39,783 nt of DNA from Catenibacterium sp. co_0103 (GTDB lineage: Bacteria > Bacillota_I > Bacilli_A > Erysipelotrichales > Coprobacillaceae): assembly GCF_004168205.1 (NCBI RefSeq), contig NZ_RCYB01000016.1:1-39783 (forward strand), read 5' to 3'. The first letter of the stretch is position 1; each line of letters opens with the position of its first letter. A model generated the notes under the pieces. The model saw nothing but the letters and a program-made list of their open reading frames with translations. It ran no database searches and was not told where the DNA came from. Below, piece after piece: positions 24,715-34,764 of this stretch. The translations under genes were made by a program, and so were the position numbers.

Positions 24715-25970
24715 TAGTGATCTAAGAAGTCCTTTAGACGTTTAGAGCGAGAAGGATGTTTTAATTTTCTTAAAGCTTTTGCTTCAATCTGTCTGATACG
24801 TTCACGAGTTACGTTGAATTCTTTACCTACTTCTTCAAGTGTTCTTGTACGTCCATCATCTAGACCGAATCTAAGTCTTAATACTTTTTCTTCTCTATCT
24901 GTAAGTTCTAATAATACTTCATTTAATTCATCTTTTAGTAATTCGTTAGATGCATAATCATCAGGGCTCATAGCACCTTCATCTTCAATGAAGTCACCTA
25001 AATGAGAATCATCTTCTTCACCGATAGGTGTTTCTAAAGAAACTGGTTCTAAAGAAATCTTCTGGATTTCTCTTACCTTTGCAGGAGTCATTCCATCCAT
25101 CTTTTCTGCGATTTCTTCAGCTGTTGGTTCTCTACCTAATTCCTGAACAAGCTGTCTCTGGATACGAGTTAACTTGTTGATAGTTTCTACCATATGTACT
25201 GGAATACGGATAGTACGTGCCTGATCGGCAATTGCACGAGTGATAGCCTGTCTGATCCACCATGTTGCATATGTAGAGAACTTAAATCCTTTTGTATAAT
25301 CGAACTTTTCTACAGCCTTAATAAGACCCATGTTACCTTCCTGAATTAAGTCTAGGAATAACATACCACGACCTACATATCTCTTAGCGATAGATACAAC
25401 TAATCTTAAGTTTGCAGCTGCAAGTTCTTTCTTAGCCTGTTCATCACCTTCAAGAATACGTTTTGCGAGTTCAATTTCCTGTTCATGAGTTAATAAGTCT
25501 ACACGACCAATTTCCTTTAAGTACATCTTAACAGGGTCATTGATTTTAACGTTAGAACCTAACTGGTTCATATCGTCATCGTCATCAGACTGGTTATACA
25601 TCTTATTTGTATCACCGAAGTCCATATCTAGATCATTACCGAAATCTAGATTAGCGATATCATCATCACCTGCATCATCATCTGTATCTACTTCTAAGCC
25701 TTCAAGGTCATCAAGATCATCTGCCCCTCCAGCCATGAAGTCATTATCATCTATTTCTAATGCATCTAAACCATCTTCAATTTCAATATGGTTATCATTG
25801 ATTGCATCAATAAGGTTTTCATATGCTTCATCATCTAAATCATATCTAGACTGGAAAGCATCTAAGTCATCCTGAGTTAAACGGTTGCCTTTAGCCTTAG
25901 CGGCACTTATCAGCATTTTTTCAAGTTCTTCAAGAGTAATACCCTGTACTGCTTTATCCTTTTTTGCCAT
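24714..25970 (-). CDS. rpoD: RNA polymerase primary sigma factor
   Basis: The 418-residue SigA/RpoD has a region 1.1-like start, a very acidic linker (about residues 70-135), region 1.2 ([11 protein letters not shown]), region 2 with [19 protein letters not shown] and [14 protein letters not shown], region 3, and region 4.2 with [20 protein letters not shown], which reads the -35 box. AAAGGAG precedes the ATG. It follows dnaG by two bases in the classic macromolecular-synthesis operon. The TTGACA and TATAAT boxes found across the window fit this factor. Confidence 0.97.
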   Translation of the reverse strand: MAKKDKAVQGITLEELEKMLISAAKAKGNRLTQDDLDAFQSRYDLDDEAYENLIDAINDNHIEIEDGLDALEIDDNDFMAGGADDLDDLEGLEVDTDDDAGDDDIANLDFGNDLDMDFGDTNKMYNQSDDDDDMNQLGSNVKINDPVKMYLKEIGRVDLLTHEQEIELAKRILEGDEQAKKELAAANLRLVVSIAKRYVGRGMLFLDLIQEGNMGLIKAVEKFDYTKGFKFSTYATWWIRQAITRAIADQARTIRIPVHMVETINKLTRIQRQLVQELGREPTAEEIAEKMDGMTPAKVREIQKISLEPVSLETPIGEEDDSHLGDFIEDEGAMSPDDYASNELLKDELNEVLLELTDREEKVLRLRFGLDDGRTRTLEEVGKEFNVTRERIRQIEAKALRKLKHPSRSKRLKDFLDH

Positions 25971-25972
25971 AG

Positions 25973-27739
25973 CTACTCCTTTTTTAAATCAATTAGCTTT
26001 TGGAGAATCTCAGCTTTTGCGCTAGGCGCAAGAACATTCTTAAACTGTTCCTGTAATTCCTGTTCACGAATATTCTTGGTATTTTCTGTAATTCTCGCAA
26101 TATAATCATCAATCACTTCTTTTTGATAAGTGAGTGGAAGTGAACACTCCGCAATATCTGTCAACGCATTCACAAGGGTTGAATGAGAACTCCCAATCTT
26201 ATCAATCAGGTTCGCAATATCCATTGTTTGATGCGTACGATAATAGTCTCTAATATAAGCAGCAAGTGCACGATATGTATCATTGTGCATAAAGCCTGCT
26301 TTTGCTTCATAAATATCACTGACCTGACGGTCATTCAACATATAGAATAATAAATTCTTTTCTGCCAAAGTATATTTATCTAGAATAGGACGCTGGTCCT
26401 GAATTGTTTCAATACGATTTTGAGAAAACTGTTCATGATGTTCAATAATTGCAGAACTATTTAAAAGTTGTTCCTCAATGATTTCCTTAGGGAAATCAGT
26501 CAATGATGAAAGTTTCGTAATATAGTGTCCACGATCAATTCTATCTTCTATCTTTGCAATCTTCTCGCATGCCTTTATAAGTAAGGTTTTACGATCTTCA
26601 TAATTGCGTAAATCAAGTCTTGAACATTCAAAGGCCATCATGAAATCAATAGGGCTTAAAGTATCCTTTAAAACAGCATCAAGACCCTCTATACCTTCTG
26701 TTGATAAGATCTCATCTGGATCTCTTCCATCAGGTAATAATACAATCTTGACTTCAAAGCCCTGTGATGTAAGTAAATCACTTGATTTCATAGCTGCAGC
26801 CTGCCCTGCCATATCACCATCTAAGCATAAATGAATCGTACGTGTCATACGCTTCAACATTCTTAAATGATCTTTAGTAAGAGCTGTCCCCATCAAGGCA
26901 ATACAGTTATCATGATGAGCACGATGCATCGCAATCACATCCATGAACCCTTCATTAATATATACAAAGCCTGCCTGACGGACTGCTTCTTTCGCACGAT
27001 GGTAATTATAAAGTGTTTTACCTTTAATAAATATATCAGACTCTGGTGAGTTCATATATTTAGAATTCTTATCCTGTGCTTTATAGATTCTTCCAGAAAA
27101 ACCTACAACCTTTCCAAATTCATCATGGAGAGGAAACATCACACGATCATGGAAACGATCATAATGACGGTCATTTTCTAAAACTAATCCTGATTTCACC
27201 TGAGCAACTTCAGTATAGCCTTCCTTCTGGAAACGTTCATGTAAGATGGATTTATCTGGCGCATACCCAATTCCAAACATCTTAATGAGTTCATCATCAA
27301 AACCACGATGACGTAAATAATCAAGTGCCTGTTTACCTGATTGTGTATAGAGATAATACATATAAAGCTTCAAGGCAAAAGCGTGCATATCATAAAGAGG
27401 CGCAAGCGCCTCATCTACTTTCACAACACGCTTCTCTAGTGAATAGCCGGACATATCTACATGTCCAAACTCTGCCACTTTCATAACGGCTTCTACGAAA
27501 GGAACCTTTAAATATTCCTGAATAAATGTGAAAACATTCCCTCCGTTGCCGCATACAAAACATTTATAAATCTGTCTTGATTGTGAAATAGATAAAGATG
27601 GATGATTATCATCATGGAAAGGACAGATAGCCATATAGTTCTTGCCTTTTTTATGAAGTTCAAGATATTGGCCCATCACATCAACGATATCTACGCTTTG
27701 TCTGATTTCATCAATCTTTTCCTGTGATAATCTTGCCAT
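25973..27739 (-). CDS. dnaG: DNA primase
   Basis: The 588-residue primase makes RNA primers at the replication fork. The zinc ribbon has C39, H42, C60 and C63 (CPFH and CFVC). The Toprim catalytic core includes [12 protein letters not shown] and [10 protein letters not shown]. The C-terminal helicase-binding domain is less conserved but present. GAGGATGATTAG precedes the ATG. It lies 12 bases after glyS, so the glyS promoter probably drives both. Confidence 0.96.
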   Translation of the reverse strand: MARLSQEKIDEIRQSVDIVDVMGQYLELHKKGKNYMAICPFHDDNHPSLSISQSRQIYKCFVCGNGGNVFTFIQEYLKVPFVEAVMKVAEFGHVDMSGYSLEKRVVKVDEALAPLYDMHAFALKLYMYYLYTQSGKQALDYLRHRGFDDELIKMFGIGYAPDKSILHERFQKEGYTEVAQVKSGLVLENDRHYDRFHDRVMFPLHDEFGKVVGFSGRIYKAQDKNSKYMNSPESDIFIKGKTLYNYHRAKEAVRQAGFVYINEGFMDVIAMHRAHHDNCIALMGTALTKDHLRMLKRMTRTIHLCLDGDMAGQAAAMKSSDLLTSQGFEVKIVLLPDGRDPDEILSTEGIEGLDAVLKDTLSPIDFMMAFECSRLDLRNYEDRKTLLIKACEKIAKIEDRIDRGHYITKLSSLTDFPKEIIEEQLLNSSAIIEHHEQFSQNRIETIQDQRPILDKYTLAEKNLLFYMLNDRQVSDIYEAKAGFMHNDTYRALAAYIRDYYRTHQTMDIANLIDKIGSSHSTLVNALTDIAECSLPLTYQKEVIDDYIARITENTKNIREQELQEQFKNVLAPSAKAEILQKLIDLKKE

Positions 27740-27751
27740 CTAATCATCCTC

Positions 27752-29128
27752 TTAGTTAAAACGTGTTTTATCTGCAATATAAGCTTTTAACTGATCAATT
27801 GGTAATCTGATCTGTTCCATAGTGTCACGATCTCTTACAGTAACGCTATGATCTTCAGCTGTATCGAAGTCTACAGTCACACATAATGGTGTACCAATAG
27901 CATCCTGTCTTCTATATCTCTTACCAATCTGACCTGCCTGATCATATTCACAATAGAAATCTTTTACTAAATCATTATAAAGTTCCATTGCTTCATCAGA
28001 CTGCTTCTTAGTAAGTGGTAATACTGCAACCTTTACTGGAGCTAATGCAGGATGGAAATGCATAACTTTTCTTACATCACCATTTTCAAGTTCCTGTTCT
28101 TCAAATGCATCTGCAAGAACTGATAAGAATAAACGGTCTGCACCTACTGATGGTTCAATAACGTATGGAAGATACTTTTCATGAGTGTCTGGATCTAAGT
28201 ATTCTAAGTTCTTCTTAGAATATTCCTGATGACGTCCTAAGTCGTAATCAGTACGATCTGCGATACCCCATAATTCACCCCATCCAAATGGGTATAAGTA
28301 TTCGATATCTGTTGTTGCTTTAGAGTAGAAAGAAAGTTCTTTCTGGTCATGGTCTCTGTATCTTAAGTTTTCTTTATTGATACCTAAATCATATAAGAAC
28401 TGCATACAGTCATGACGCCATTTTTCAAACCATTCTAAGTCTTCATTTGGTTTTGTAAAGAATTCAAGTTCCATCTGTTCAAATTCTCTTGTACGGAAAA
28501 TGAAGTTACCTGGAGTGATTTCGTTACGGAATGATTTACCAATCTGTCCAATACCAAATGGTAATTTCTTACGTGATGTTCTCTGAACATTCTTGAAGTT
28601 TACAAAGATACCCTGAGCAGTTTCTGGTCTTAAATAGATCTTACTCTTTGCATCCTTTACAACACCCATAGATGTTTCAAACATTAATTCGAACTGTCTG
28701 ATATCTGTGAAATCATGTCCACCACATTCAGGACATGCAATGTTATGTTCTCTAATAAAAGTCATCATTTCTTCTGGAGTCCATCCATCTGGATGTAATT
28801 CAGGATCATAAGCTTCAATTAATTTATCCGCTCTATGTCTTGATTTACACTGTTTACAGTCAATAAGTGGGTCATTGAAGTTACCTACATGTCCACTTGC
28901 CTGCCAAACTCTTGGATTCATAAAGATTGCAGAATCAATACCTACGTTGTAAGGACATTCCTGAACGAATCTCTTCCACCATAAGTTTTTAATGTTGTTC
29001 TTTAACTGAACACCCATTGGTCCGTAATCCCATGTATTTGCGAGTCCATCATAGATTTCTGAACCTTGATAGACAAAACCTTCACCTTTTGCATGTGCAA
29101 TTAGCTTTTCCATATCTTTTGTAGCCAT
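27752..29128 (-). CDS. glyS: Glycyl-tRNA synthetase, single-chain (alpha2) type
   Basis: The 458-residue class II synthetase charges tRNA-Gly. Class II motifs are visible: the [15 protein letters not shown] segment, motif 2 around [21 protein letters not shown], and motif 3 near [13 protein letters not shown]. The anticodon-binding domain is at the C-terminus (VKVAVLPL onward). This is the eukaryotic/archaeal-like homodimer form rather than the alpha2-beta2 GlyQ/GlyS form. AAGGAGG precedes the ATG. No T-box leader fits in the 137-base upstream gap; a promoter inside a large inverted repeat is found instead. Confidence 0.96.
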   Translation of the reverse strand: MATKDMEKLIAHAKGEGFVYQGSEIYDGLANTWDYGPMGVQLKNNIKNLWWKRFVQECPYNVGIDSAIFMNPRVWQASGHVGNFNDPLIDCKQCKSRHRADKLIEAYDPELHPDGWTPEEMMTFIREHNIACPECGGHDFTDIRQFELMFETSMGVVKDAKSKIYLRPETAQGIFVNFKNVQRTSRKKLPFGIGQIGKSFRNEITPGNFIFRTREFEQMELEFFTKPNEDLEWFEKWRHDCMQFLYDLGINKENLRYRDHDQKELSFYSKATTDIEYLYPFGWGELWGIADRTDYDLGRHQEYSKKNLEYLDPDTHEKYLPYVIEPSVGADRLFLSVLADAFEEQELENGDVRKVMHFHPALAPVKVAVLPLTKKQSDEAMELYNDLVKDFYCEYDQAGQIGKRYRRQDAIGTPLCVTVDFDTAEDHSVTVRDRDTMEQIRLPIDQLKAYIADKTRFN

Positions 29129-29194
29129 ATTTTCCTCCTTGAGATAAGAAATGACTTAGGAATAACCTAAGCCATGAACTTTATAGTCCCACTA

Positions 29195-29242
29195 TTTATA
29201 CCCTTATAGTGTATATTTGTCAACCAATTATAAGGGTATAAA
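29195..29242 (-). promoter_or_regulatory. glyS promoter enclosed by a 14-bp inverted repeat
   Basis: TTGACA (29218-29223) and TATAAA (29195-29200) are 17 bases apart. Perfect 14-bp arms, TTTATACCCTTATA at 29195-29208 and its complement at 29229-29242, enclose the -35 box; the left arm includes the -10 box. The geometry suits a dimeric repressor or another switch. Confidence 0.8.
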
Positions 29243-29267
29243 AAAGAACCTTTCTGAAAGAAAGGTT
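29241..29267 (-). terminator. Terminator of the recO-hydrolase unit
   Basis: AACCTTTC (29247-29254) and GAAAGGTT (29260-29267) form the stem, with the hydrolase stop at its base and six T on the minus strand. Confidence 0.85.
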
Positions 29268-30189
29268 AGATGTAAGTACGTGCGTTTAGCCAGGTAAGAA
29301 TATCTGTATAGACATTGATACGATCCTTACCAAATAGTAATGCATGACGTTTGTTGTCATAGATTTTTAATGTGATATCCGCCATACCTAGTGTTTTATA
29401 GTTACGATAGATGAGCTGGGCATCTTTACCTAAACGAGTAAGAGGATCAAGTGCACCGGATGCAATCCATGTAGATAAGTATGTTGGTGTTTTCTGATAT
29501 GTCTCTTCACTGTTAGCATGTCTAGAAATTTTGTAGATATCACTATAGCCTTTAACTGTATAAGAGAAGTTTGTCAATGTATCATTAGAAAATCTATTCA
29601 CTAGTTGTTCATTATCTGTGAGATAAGAGAACGGATGATCTCCATTGAAATGATGTGATAACTTCATTCTGTTTCTTAATGCCAGTTTATTGAGATGATA
29701 TCTTTCACCCTTCATCAGTTTAAAGAAGTTAAGGCAAAGATTCTTATAGCGGTACGCTCTGACTCCGGACACTGCTCCCATCAACAACATTCCCTGGAAA
29801 TAGTCTCCAAAGCGTGCTGCATATTCACGAATCATCTGTGCACCTAGTCCTGTACCTATATAATAATAAGGTGTATCTGTATAACGTGCCATCATCACCT
29901 TCTGCAGATGATGCATATCCTTCATCAAATAATCAAGGACATCTGTTTTCCCAAAATAACCTTGTTCAAAATCAATAAGTGAATGACCATGTCCGACCAT
30001 ATCACTCACTACGACTACATATCCCTTATCACACATGAAATTCGCAAAATGATCATAGTTAGATGCATTTTCATTAAGATCATGCTGTACAAATAAGACA
30101 GCCTTGACTCTAATGATCACCTGTGGTTCATAAATGAAAAAGTGAACATGTGTATGTAGTGTTGATGTATAAGTTTCTTCATGCTTCAT
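29266..30189 (-). CDS. Alpha/beta hydrolase of the S33/lysophospholipase group, nucleophile missing
   Basis: The 307-residue protein follows the monoglyceride-lipase/serine-aminopeptidase pattern: VQHDLNENASNYDHFANFM, then DMVGHGHS. The nucleophile elbow should read G-x-S-x-G but reads GTGLG (112-116), with glycine at 114 in the serine place. The acid (D248 in SGALDP) and the histidine (H282 in NKRHALLF) are kept. It may have lost hydrolase activity or use another residue. GGGGAGG precedes the ATG. It sits between recO and glyS, a place where most Firmicutes have no such gene. Confidence 0.8.
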   Translation of the reverse strand: MKHEETYTSTLHTHVHFFIYEPQVIIRVKAVLFVQHDLNENASNYDHFANFMCDKGYVVVVSDMVGHGHSLIDFEQGYFGKTDVLDYLMKDMHHLQKVMMARYTDTPYYYIGTGLGAQMIREYAARFGDYFQGMLLMGAVSGVRAYRYKNLCLNFFKLMKGERYHLNKLALRNRMKLSHHFNGDHPFSYLTDNEQLVNRFSNDTLTNFSYTVKGYSDIYKISRHANSEETYQKTPTYLSTWIASGALDPLTRLGKDAQLIYRNYKTLGMADITLKIYDNKRHALLFGKDRINVYTDILTWLNARTYI

Positions 30190-30204
30190 ACATCATTCCT
30201 CCCC

Positions 30205-30942
30205 TCATATCCATTCCTTCACAAAACGTAACGCATTGAGATATATTCCACAATATTCATCAATATAATGTTCAAATATGAATAATATCTCTTTAAGTAC
30301 TGCTTCATCTATAGATAATGCATCAATATGGGCTATGGGTGTCTTATATATATGACGTATTGCCTTCAGTGCATCTATAGATAATTCTACATCCTGTGGT
30401 GTTTGATGCTTATGGCATACAAAACCACCATCTACAAGTGAAAAAGAAGTGACTGATGTATGTCCACAATGAACACATCCGTCTACTTCTAACTCTATTC
30501 CGTTATCTTTCATAATAAAGACAAGAATCAATGCATAAATCAATTTATATGAGTATCCTGTATCTATAGCTTTTAAAGCATCTACTAAAAATGTATAAGT
30601 CTCTAGATCAGGTTTATTTTCAGGAACATAGCGATAATAATATTCTAATAAGCATTGTGCTAGTATATCTGTTTCTATATGATCCTGGATATGTGTATAA
30701 TACTTAATTCCTGAAGCACGTATAAGAGATGATAATCCTTTACGTACATTTAGCTCAAATAAGCTTAACGAGGAAGGTGTGACACCACGCGCATTTTTAG
30801 AATTGATTTTTCTAATTCCTTTTCCATAGACTGATATTCTACCATAGTCATGTGTATAAATAGAAAGTATTGCATCAGATTCTTTTGAAGGTGTTATTTT
30901 AAGTACAACCCCTTCTGTTTTCTCAATATTATGAGTAGTCAT
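30205..30942 (-). CDS. recO: DNA repair protein RecO
   Basis: The 245-residue RecO loads RecA onto SSB-coated single-stranded DNA in recombinational repair. The N-terminal OB fold (KTEGVVLKITPSKESDAILSIY) and the four-cysteine zinc finger segment (CVHCGH and later CHKH) are visible. ATG 30942 lies in the last codons of era, a 14-base overlap; a TTG further up is less likely. The ribosome site is weak (CAGG), suggesting coupling to era translation. Confidence 0.93.
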   Translation of the reverse strand: MTTHNIEKTEGVVLKITPSKESDAILSIYTHDYGRISVYGKGIRKINSKNARGVTPSSLSLFELNVRKGLSSLIRASGIKYYTHIQDHIETDILAQCLLEYYYRYVPENKPDLETYTFLVDALKAIDTGYSYKLIYALILVFIMKDNGIELEVDGCVHCGHTSVTSFSLVDGGFVCHKHQTPQDVELSIDALKAIRHIYKTPIAHIDALSIDEAVLKEILFIFEHYIDEYCGIYLNALRFVKEWI

Positions 30943-31825
30943 CCTGGTTATAACCAAATTCCTTTAAATACTGTGCTTTATTACGCCAGTCTTTTTCTAC
31001 TCTTACAAAGAGTGAAAGTTTAACAGGAACCCCCGCAAAACGTTTCATATCACGTCTTGCCTGGTCTTTGATCTTCTTGATCATTGTACCCTGCTTACCA
31101 ATGATAATACCCTTCTGACTCTTTCTATTCACAATAATCACAGCCATGATATCTATTCCATTTTCATCTTCAATCCACTGTTCAATTTCTATCGCCACAT
31201 CATGTGGAATTTCATCATGAGTGAAATAAAGAATTTTTTCACGAATAAATTCAGCCATAATGAACTGTTCTGGATGATCTGTAATTGTATCTTCTGGATA
31301 AATAGCTGGTCCTTCTGGCAAATCCTGTTTGACAGTCTTAATTAATTCATCCACATTATCCCCATTAAGTGCACTAATTGGAATGATTTCCTTAAAGTCC
31401 ATCATCTGATTCCATTCAATCAGTTTATCCATTAATTCATCTTTAGAAAGAAGATCTGCTTTATTTAATACAAGATAGACAGGACATTCTGCTTTCTTTA
31501 ACCTTTCTACAATAAAGCGGTCTCCCTTACCAATACGTTCATTGGCAGGTTCAATAAATAGAATCACATCAGTTCCTACAATACTATTTAAAGCTGTTGT
31601 ATTCATAAATGATCCTAAGCCATCCTGTGGCTTATGAATACCTGGTGTATCTACAAATACAATCTGTGCTTCATCATCTGTATAAACACCCTGAACTGTA
31701 TTTCTTGTCGTCTGGGCAGTAGGTGATGTAATCACTAATTTTGTCTTTAAAATATGATTTAATAAAGTAGATTTTCCTACATTAGGACGTCCTACAATAC
31801 TTACGAAACCTGATTTATAACTCAT
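30929..31825 (-). CDS. era: GTPase Era
   Basis: The 298-residue GTPase helps mature the 16S rRNA 3' end and assemble the 30S subunit. G1 is GRPNVGKST (12-20), G3 is DTPGIH and G4 is NKAD. The C-terminal KH domain has IIIGKQGTMIKKI. GAGGAGG precedes the ATG, which overlaps the cdd stop by four bases. Confidence 0.97.
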   Translation of the reverse strand: MSYKSGFVSIVGRPNVGKSTLLNHILKTKLVITSPTAQTTRNTVQGVYTDDEAQIVFVDTPGIHKPQDGLGSFMNTTALNSIVGTDVILFIEPANERIGKGDRFIVERLKKAECPVYLVLNKADLLSKDELMDKLIEWNQMMDFKEIIPISALNGDNVDELIKTVKQDLPEGPAIYPEDTITDHPEQFIMAEFIREKILYFTHDEIPHDVAIEIEQWIEDENGIDIMAVIIVNRKSQKGIIIGKQGTMIKKIKDQARRDMKRFAGVPVKLSLFVRVEKDWRNKAQYLKEFGYNQDDYS

Positions 31826-32217
31826 AAATCCTCCTCACTAAAACTTCTAGGTAATAATTCATAGATATTAGTCACTTCATAGTGATCTCTTGCCCCTAAT
31901 ACAATAGGTGTATCAGATTTCAAGAGTTCGCTTAATACCTGTCGACATGAACCGCAAGGTGAAATCAATGTCGGTCCATCTCCAACAATCGCAAGTGCTT
32001 TAATATCCTCTTTACGGTAGCCTTGGCAATAAGCCTGAAATACTGCATTACGCTCAGCACACATTGTAGAGCCATAAGCTGCATTCTCAATATTGGCACC
32101 ATAAATCAGCTTGCCATCATTAAGTTCACAGCATGCGCCTACTTTAAAATGTGAATAAGGGGTATATGCATTCTCTCTTGCCTTAAAAGCTTCATCTACA
32201 AGATATTGATAATCCAT
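31822..32217 (-). CDS. cdd: Cytidine deaminase
   Basis: The 131-residue enzyme turns cytidine and deoxycytidine to uridine forms for salvage. C53, C88 and C91 bind zinc (CAERN and PCGSC), and E55 is the proton shuttle. It overlaps ybeY by one base (TAATG). With pdp in this window it forms a route from cytidine to uracil. Confidence 0.96.
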   Translation of the reverse strand: MDYQYLVDEAFKARENAYTPYSHFKVGACCELNDGKLIYGANIENAAYGSTMCAERNAVFQAYCQGYRKEDIKALAIVGDGPTLISPCGSCRQVLSELLKSDTPIVLGARDHYEVTNIYELLPRSFSEEDL

Positions 32218-32684
32218 TAGGCTCCCTCTCTTTCAATGCTTAAAGCACCTAGGATTTGATCCTGTAAGCCAAACATTTCTTTTTCTTGTTCATCTGTCAT
32301 ATGATCATATCCTAATAAATGTAGAATACCATGTGTAAACAAGAAACACATTTCTCTTCTCAAGGAATGACCATATTCTTCTGCCTGTTTCTTAGCATGA
32401 TCTACAGAAATAAAAATATCTCCTAAAGTTCTAGGCATACCTTCTACATAAAATTGATCATTATCTTCCATTGCGAAACTGATGACATCAGTGGAACGAT
32501 CAATATGACGATATTCTCTATTAATTTCATGTATTCTTTCATCATCTACAAGAACACATGATACTTCTACATCATCTTCAATACCTAAAGTCTTTAAAGC
32601 CTGTTCAATAATAGCTGTAAAATCCTGTTCATAATTATTTTCAAAGTTCTCTACTTCATTATCAAATACAAAATCTATATTCAT
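32217..32684 (-). CDS. ybeY: Endoribonuclease YbeY
   Basis: The 155-residue metal-dependent RNase takes part in 16S rRNA maturation and ribosome quality control. The zinc motif H-x3-H-x5-H is at H118, H122 and H128 (HGILHLLGYDH). ATG 32684 is used because AAAGGGTGA lies upstream; the frame also allows a GTG at the stop of the previous gene. phoH, its common upstream neighbour, is replaced here by a transporter gene. Confidence 0.95.
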   Translation of the reverse strand: MNIDFVFDNEVENFENNYEQDFTAIIEQALKTLGIEDDVEVSCVLVDDERIHEINREYRHIDRSTDVISFAMEDNDQFYVEGMPRTLGDIFISVDHAKKQAEEYGHSLRREMCFLFTHGILHLLGYDHMTDEQEKEMFGLQDQILGALSIEREGA

Positions 32685-32689
32685 TAATA

Positions 32690-34708
32690 TCACCCTTTCT
32701 CGATGATTTTTCCTTTTTCCATTATAACATAGTCATATCCCATGTTCATGATTTTTTTATCATGTGAAATCACCACAAATAACTTTTCTTGATATGTTTC
32801 AAACAAAGTTTGAATGATGATTTCTTTACGTTCAAAAGAGAGATGACTGAGGGCTTCATCAAGAATATAAATATCTCCATCACACAACAATGCACGGGCA
32901 AGTGAAAGAATCTGTTGTTCTCCTAATGATAAAGGAAGTCCCTGAGAAGTGATAGGTGAATCTCCTAGTTCAATCAATCTTTCTCCTGTTAAGGAAAGTA
33001 ATACATGAAGTATACGTTCTTCATCCTCACAATTCAATACTTCTTTGATAGAACCAGGTATAAATGATTCATGTTCTTCTACAAGAATGATATGTTTCTT
33101 TAAAGAATCCTGATTGATGTCTTTTAAAGGCTTATTATTCACGAGTATTTCACCACGATAATGTGAATCATTACCTTCTAGTAAATAAGCTAATGTAGAT
33201 TTACCTGAACCATTATCTCCAAATATAAAGAATGAATGATTAATTTCTAAATCAAGATGATTTAAAACAGGTTCATGGAAGCCATAAGCATAACTTACAT
33301 TATTCATATAAATAGTATGAATTGGTTCTTCTATCAATAACTTACCTTGTACGAATGGTGTTGTAAGTTCCTTATATTTCTCATAAAGTACTGTACTTTG
33401 AGAATATTCTACTAAAGTAGTACAGAGATGAATAAGGGGAATAAGAATCATATTATAAACCATATAGAATAGAATCAATTCACCCATGCTGATACTCTTA
33501 TTATGATAGAGGAACAATCCTACAAATAATATAAGTGCTTCTCCAAGTATTTGGATCATATGCATACCAGTAGAGAGTGTTAATGAGAATTCTTCCTGAT
33601 CCTGTTTATGATTGGCTTCATTCTCATAGTAATGTTCATATCTTTTAAGCCATTGATGTTTTCCATAATATCTCTTTCCTATTTCTCTTTGATCTAAATA
33701 ATCAATGAGTGCATGTTCTGATTCAATATGAGCAGCGATATAGTCTTTATAGAGTTCTATAAAATGTTTACTCTTAAAATAAACAAAGATTCCTAAAATA
33801 ACTAACACAATAATAAGTACTAATGATAATTGCGTAGAAATAAGTAATAAACCAAGTAGTTCTAATACAATAGAAACAAGATCTACATAGAAGATACTAA
33901 AATAGGCAATACAAAACTCACTTAACTGGTATAAGTCCATGATTTGTGGATGGAGTGTTCCTGTATCTCCTTTATGATCCATAACTTGACTAATACTTGT
34001 ATAGACAAACTCTTTATCAAAAGCACGTGTGAGAAGGATACTTTTCTTCTCTTTTGTCTTTTCTATTCCAATCTTTATTAAGCCGATAATAAAATATGCA
34101 CCTGATACAATCATTAATACCACAATGGGTGTTTTAACCTTCATATAATCAATGAGTGATGCATAGATAAGTGATAACACATAAGAGAATAATGTGATAA
34201 AGAATGTATAGCTTCCTAGTTTTCTAATATCTTTATGATAGAGTTTCTTGATTTCTTTTAAGAACTGTTTAAATGTCTTATTCTCATATTCAAAATAGCG
34301 CCCAATATGTGTAATAGATACAACATTCTCTGTATAAATTGATGTCAATTCTTCTTGATCATAGACCACAATACCATGGGCTGGATCACCAATAATATAC
34401 GTATCTCCCTTGATTTCATAGAGTACTACAAAATGACCTATACCATCTTCTATTGTATGTAAGATACAAGGTAAGGTGATATGTTCTTCTATGTCTTTTA
34501 AAGAAGCATGATAGGCTTTTGCTTCTATCGCATAGGATTTCAATGTTTCTACTAAACCTTTAATAGTCGTTCCAGTATGATCCATACGTGCTTTTCTTTT
34601 AATATTGAGTGTGTCTTCTTCAATATCATAATATTTTAAAATCATCTTGATACAATAAACGCCACAGGATACTTCATCATCCTGAAGATATATAGGATAT
34701 TTACGCAT
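32690..34708 (-). CDS. C39-peptidase-containing ABC transporter, bacteriocin-export type
   Basis: The 672-residue protein has an N-terminal C39 cysteine peptidase with Q9, C15 (VSCGVYC), H92 (GIGHFVV) and D108 (GDPAHG), a membrane domain with about six helices, and an ATPase. Walker A is GDNGSGKST, Walker B IYILDEALS, H-loop ISHDKK; the signature is LSLGEQQ and the Q-loop glutamine appears replaced by glutamate (ILVEEHE). Relatives cut double-glycine leaders and export the peptide. No precursor or accessory gene is seen nearby. ATG 34708 is preferred over an upstream GTG because GGGAGG lies 10 bases before it; that site is inside the preceding terminator stem. The physiological peptide is unknown. 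Confidence 0.85.
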   Translation of the reverse strand: MRKYPIYLQDDEVSCGVYCIKMILKYYDIEEDTLNIKRKARMDHTGTTIKGLVETLKSYAIEAKAYHASLKDIEEHITLPCILHTIEDGIGHFVVLYEIKGDTYIIGDPAHGIVVYDQEELTSIYTENVVSITHIGRYFEYENKTFKQFLKEIKKLYHKDIRKLGSYTFFITLFSYVLSLIYASLIDYMKVKTPIVVLMIVSGAYFIIGLIKIGIEKTKEKKSILLTRAFDKEFVYTSISQVMDHKGDTGTLHPQIMDLYQLSEFCIAYFSIFYVDLVSIVLELLGLLLISTQLSLVLIIVLVILGIFVYFKSKHFIELYKDYIAAHIESEHALIDYLDQREIGKRYYGKHQWLKRYEHYYENEANHKQDQEEFSLTLSTGMHMIQILGEALILFVGLFLYHNKSISMGELILFYMVYNMILIPLIHLCTTLVEYSQSTVLYEKYKELTTPFVQGKLLIEEPIHTIYMNNVSYAYGFHEPVLNHLDLEINHSFFIFGDNGSGKSTLAYLLEGNDSHYRGEILVNNKPLKDINQDSLKKHIILVEEHESFIPGSIKEVLNCEDEERILHVLLSLTGERLIELGDSPITSQGLPLSLGEQQILSLARALLCDGDIYILDEALSHLSFERKEIIIQTLFETYQEKLFVVISHDKKIMNMGYDYVIMEKGKIIEKG

Positions 34709-34710
34709 AT

Positions 34711-34751
34711 AAAAAAAACCTCCCACTTATTTATTCCTTCATAAGTGAGAG
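34711..34751 (-). terminator. Terminator of the lysine operon, holding the next gene's ribosome site
   Basis: CTCTCACTTAT and ATAAGTGGGAG on the minus strand form an 11-bp stem with one G-T pair and a 10-base loop, followed by eight T. The GGGAGG (34719-34724) that serves the C39 transporter start is part of the 3' arm. Confidence 0.85.
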
Positions 34752-34764
34752 ATTTCTTAATATT

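Noticed and set aside
29129..29265. T-box leader of glyS
   Set aside because: The gap is only 137 bases and shows no T-box sequence or specifier hairpin; it holds a terminator and a promoter.
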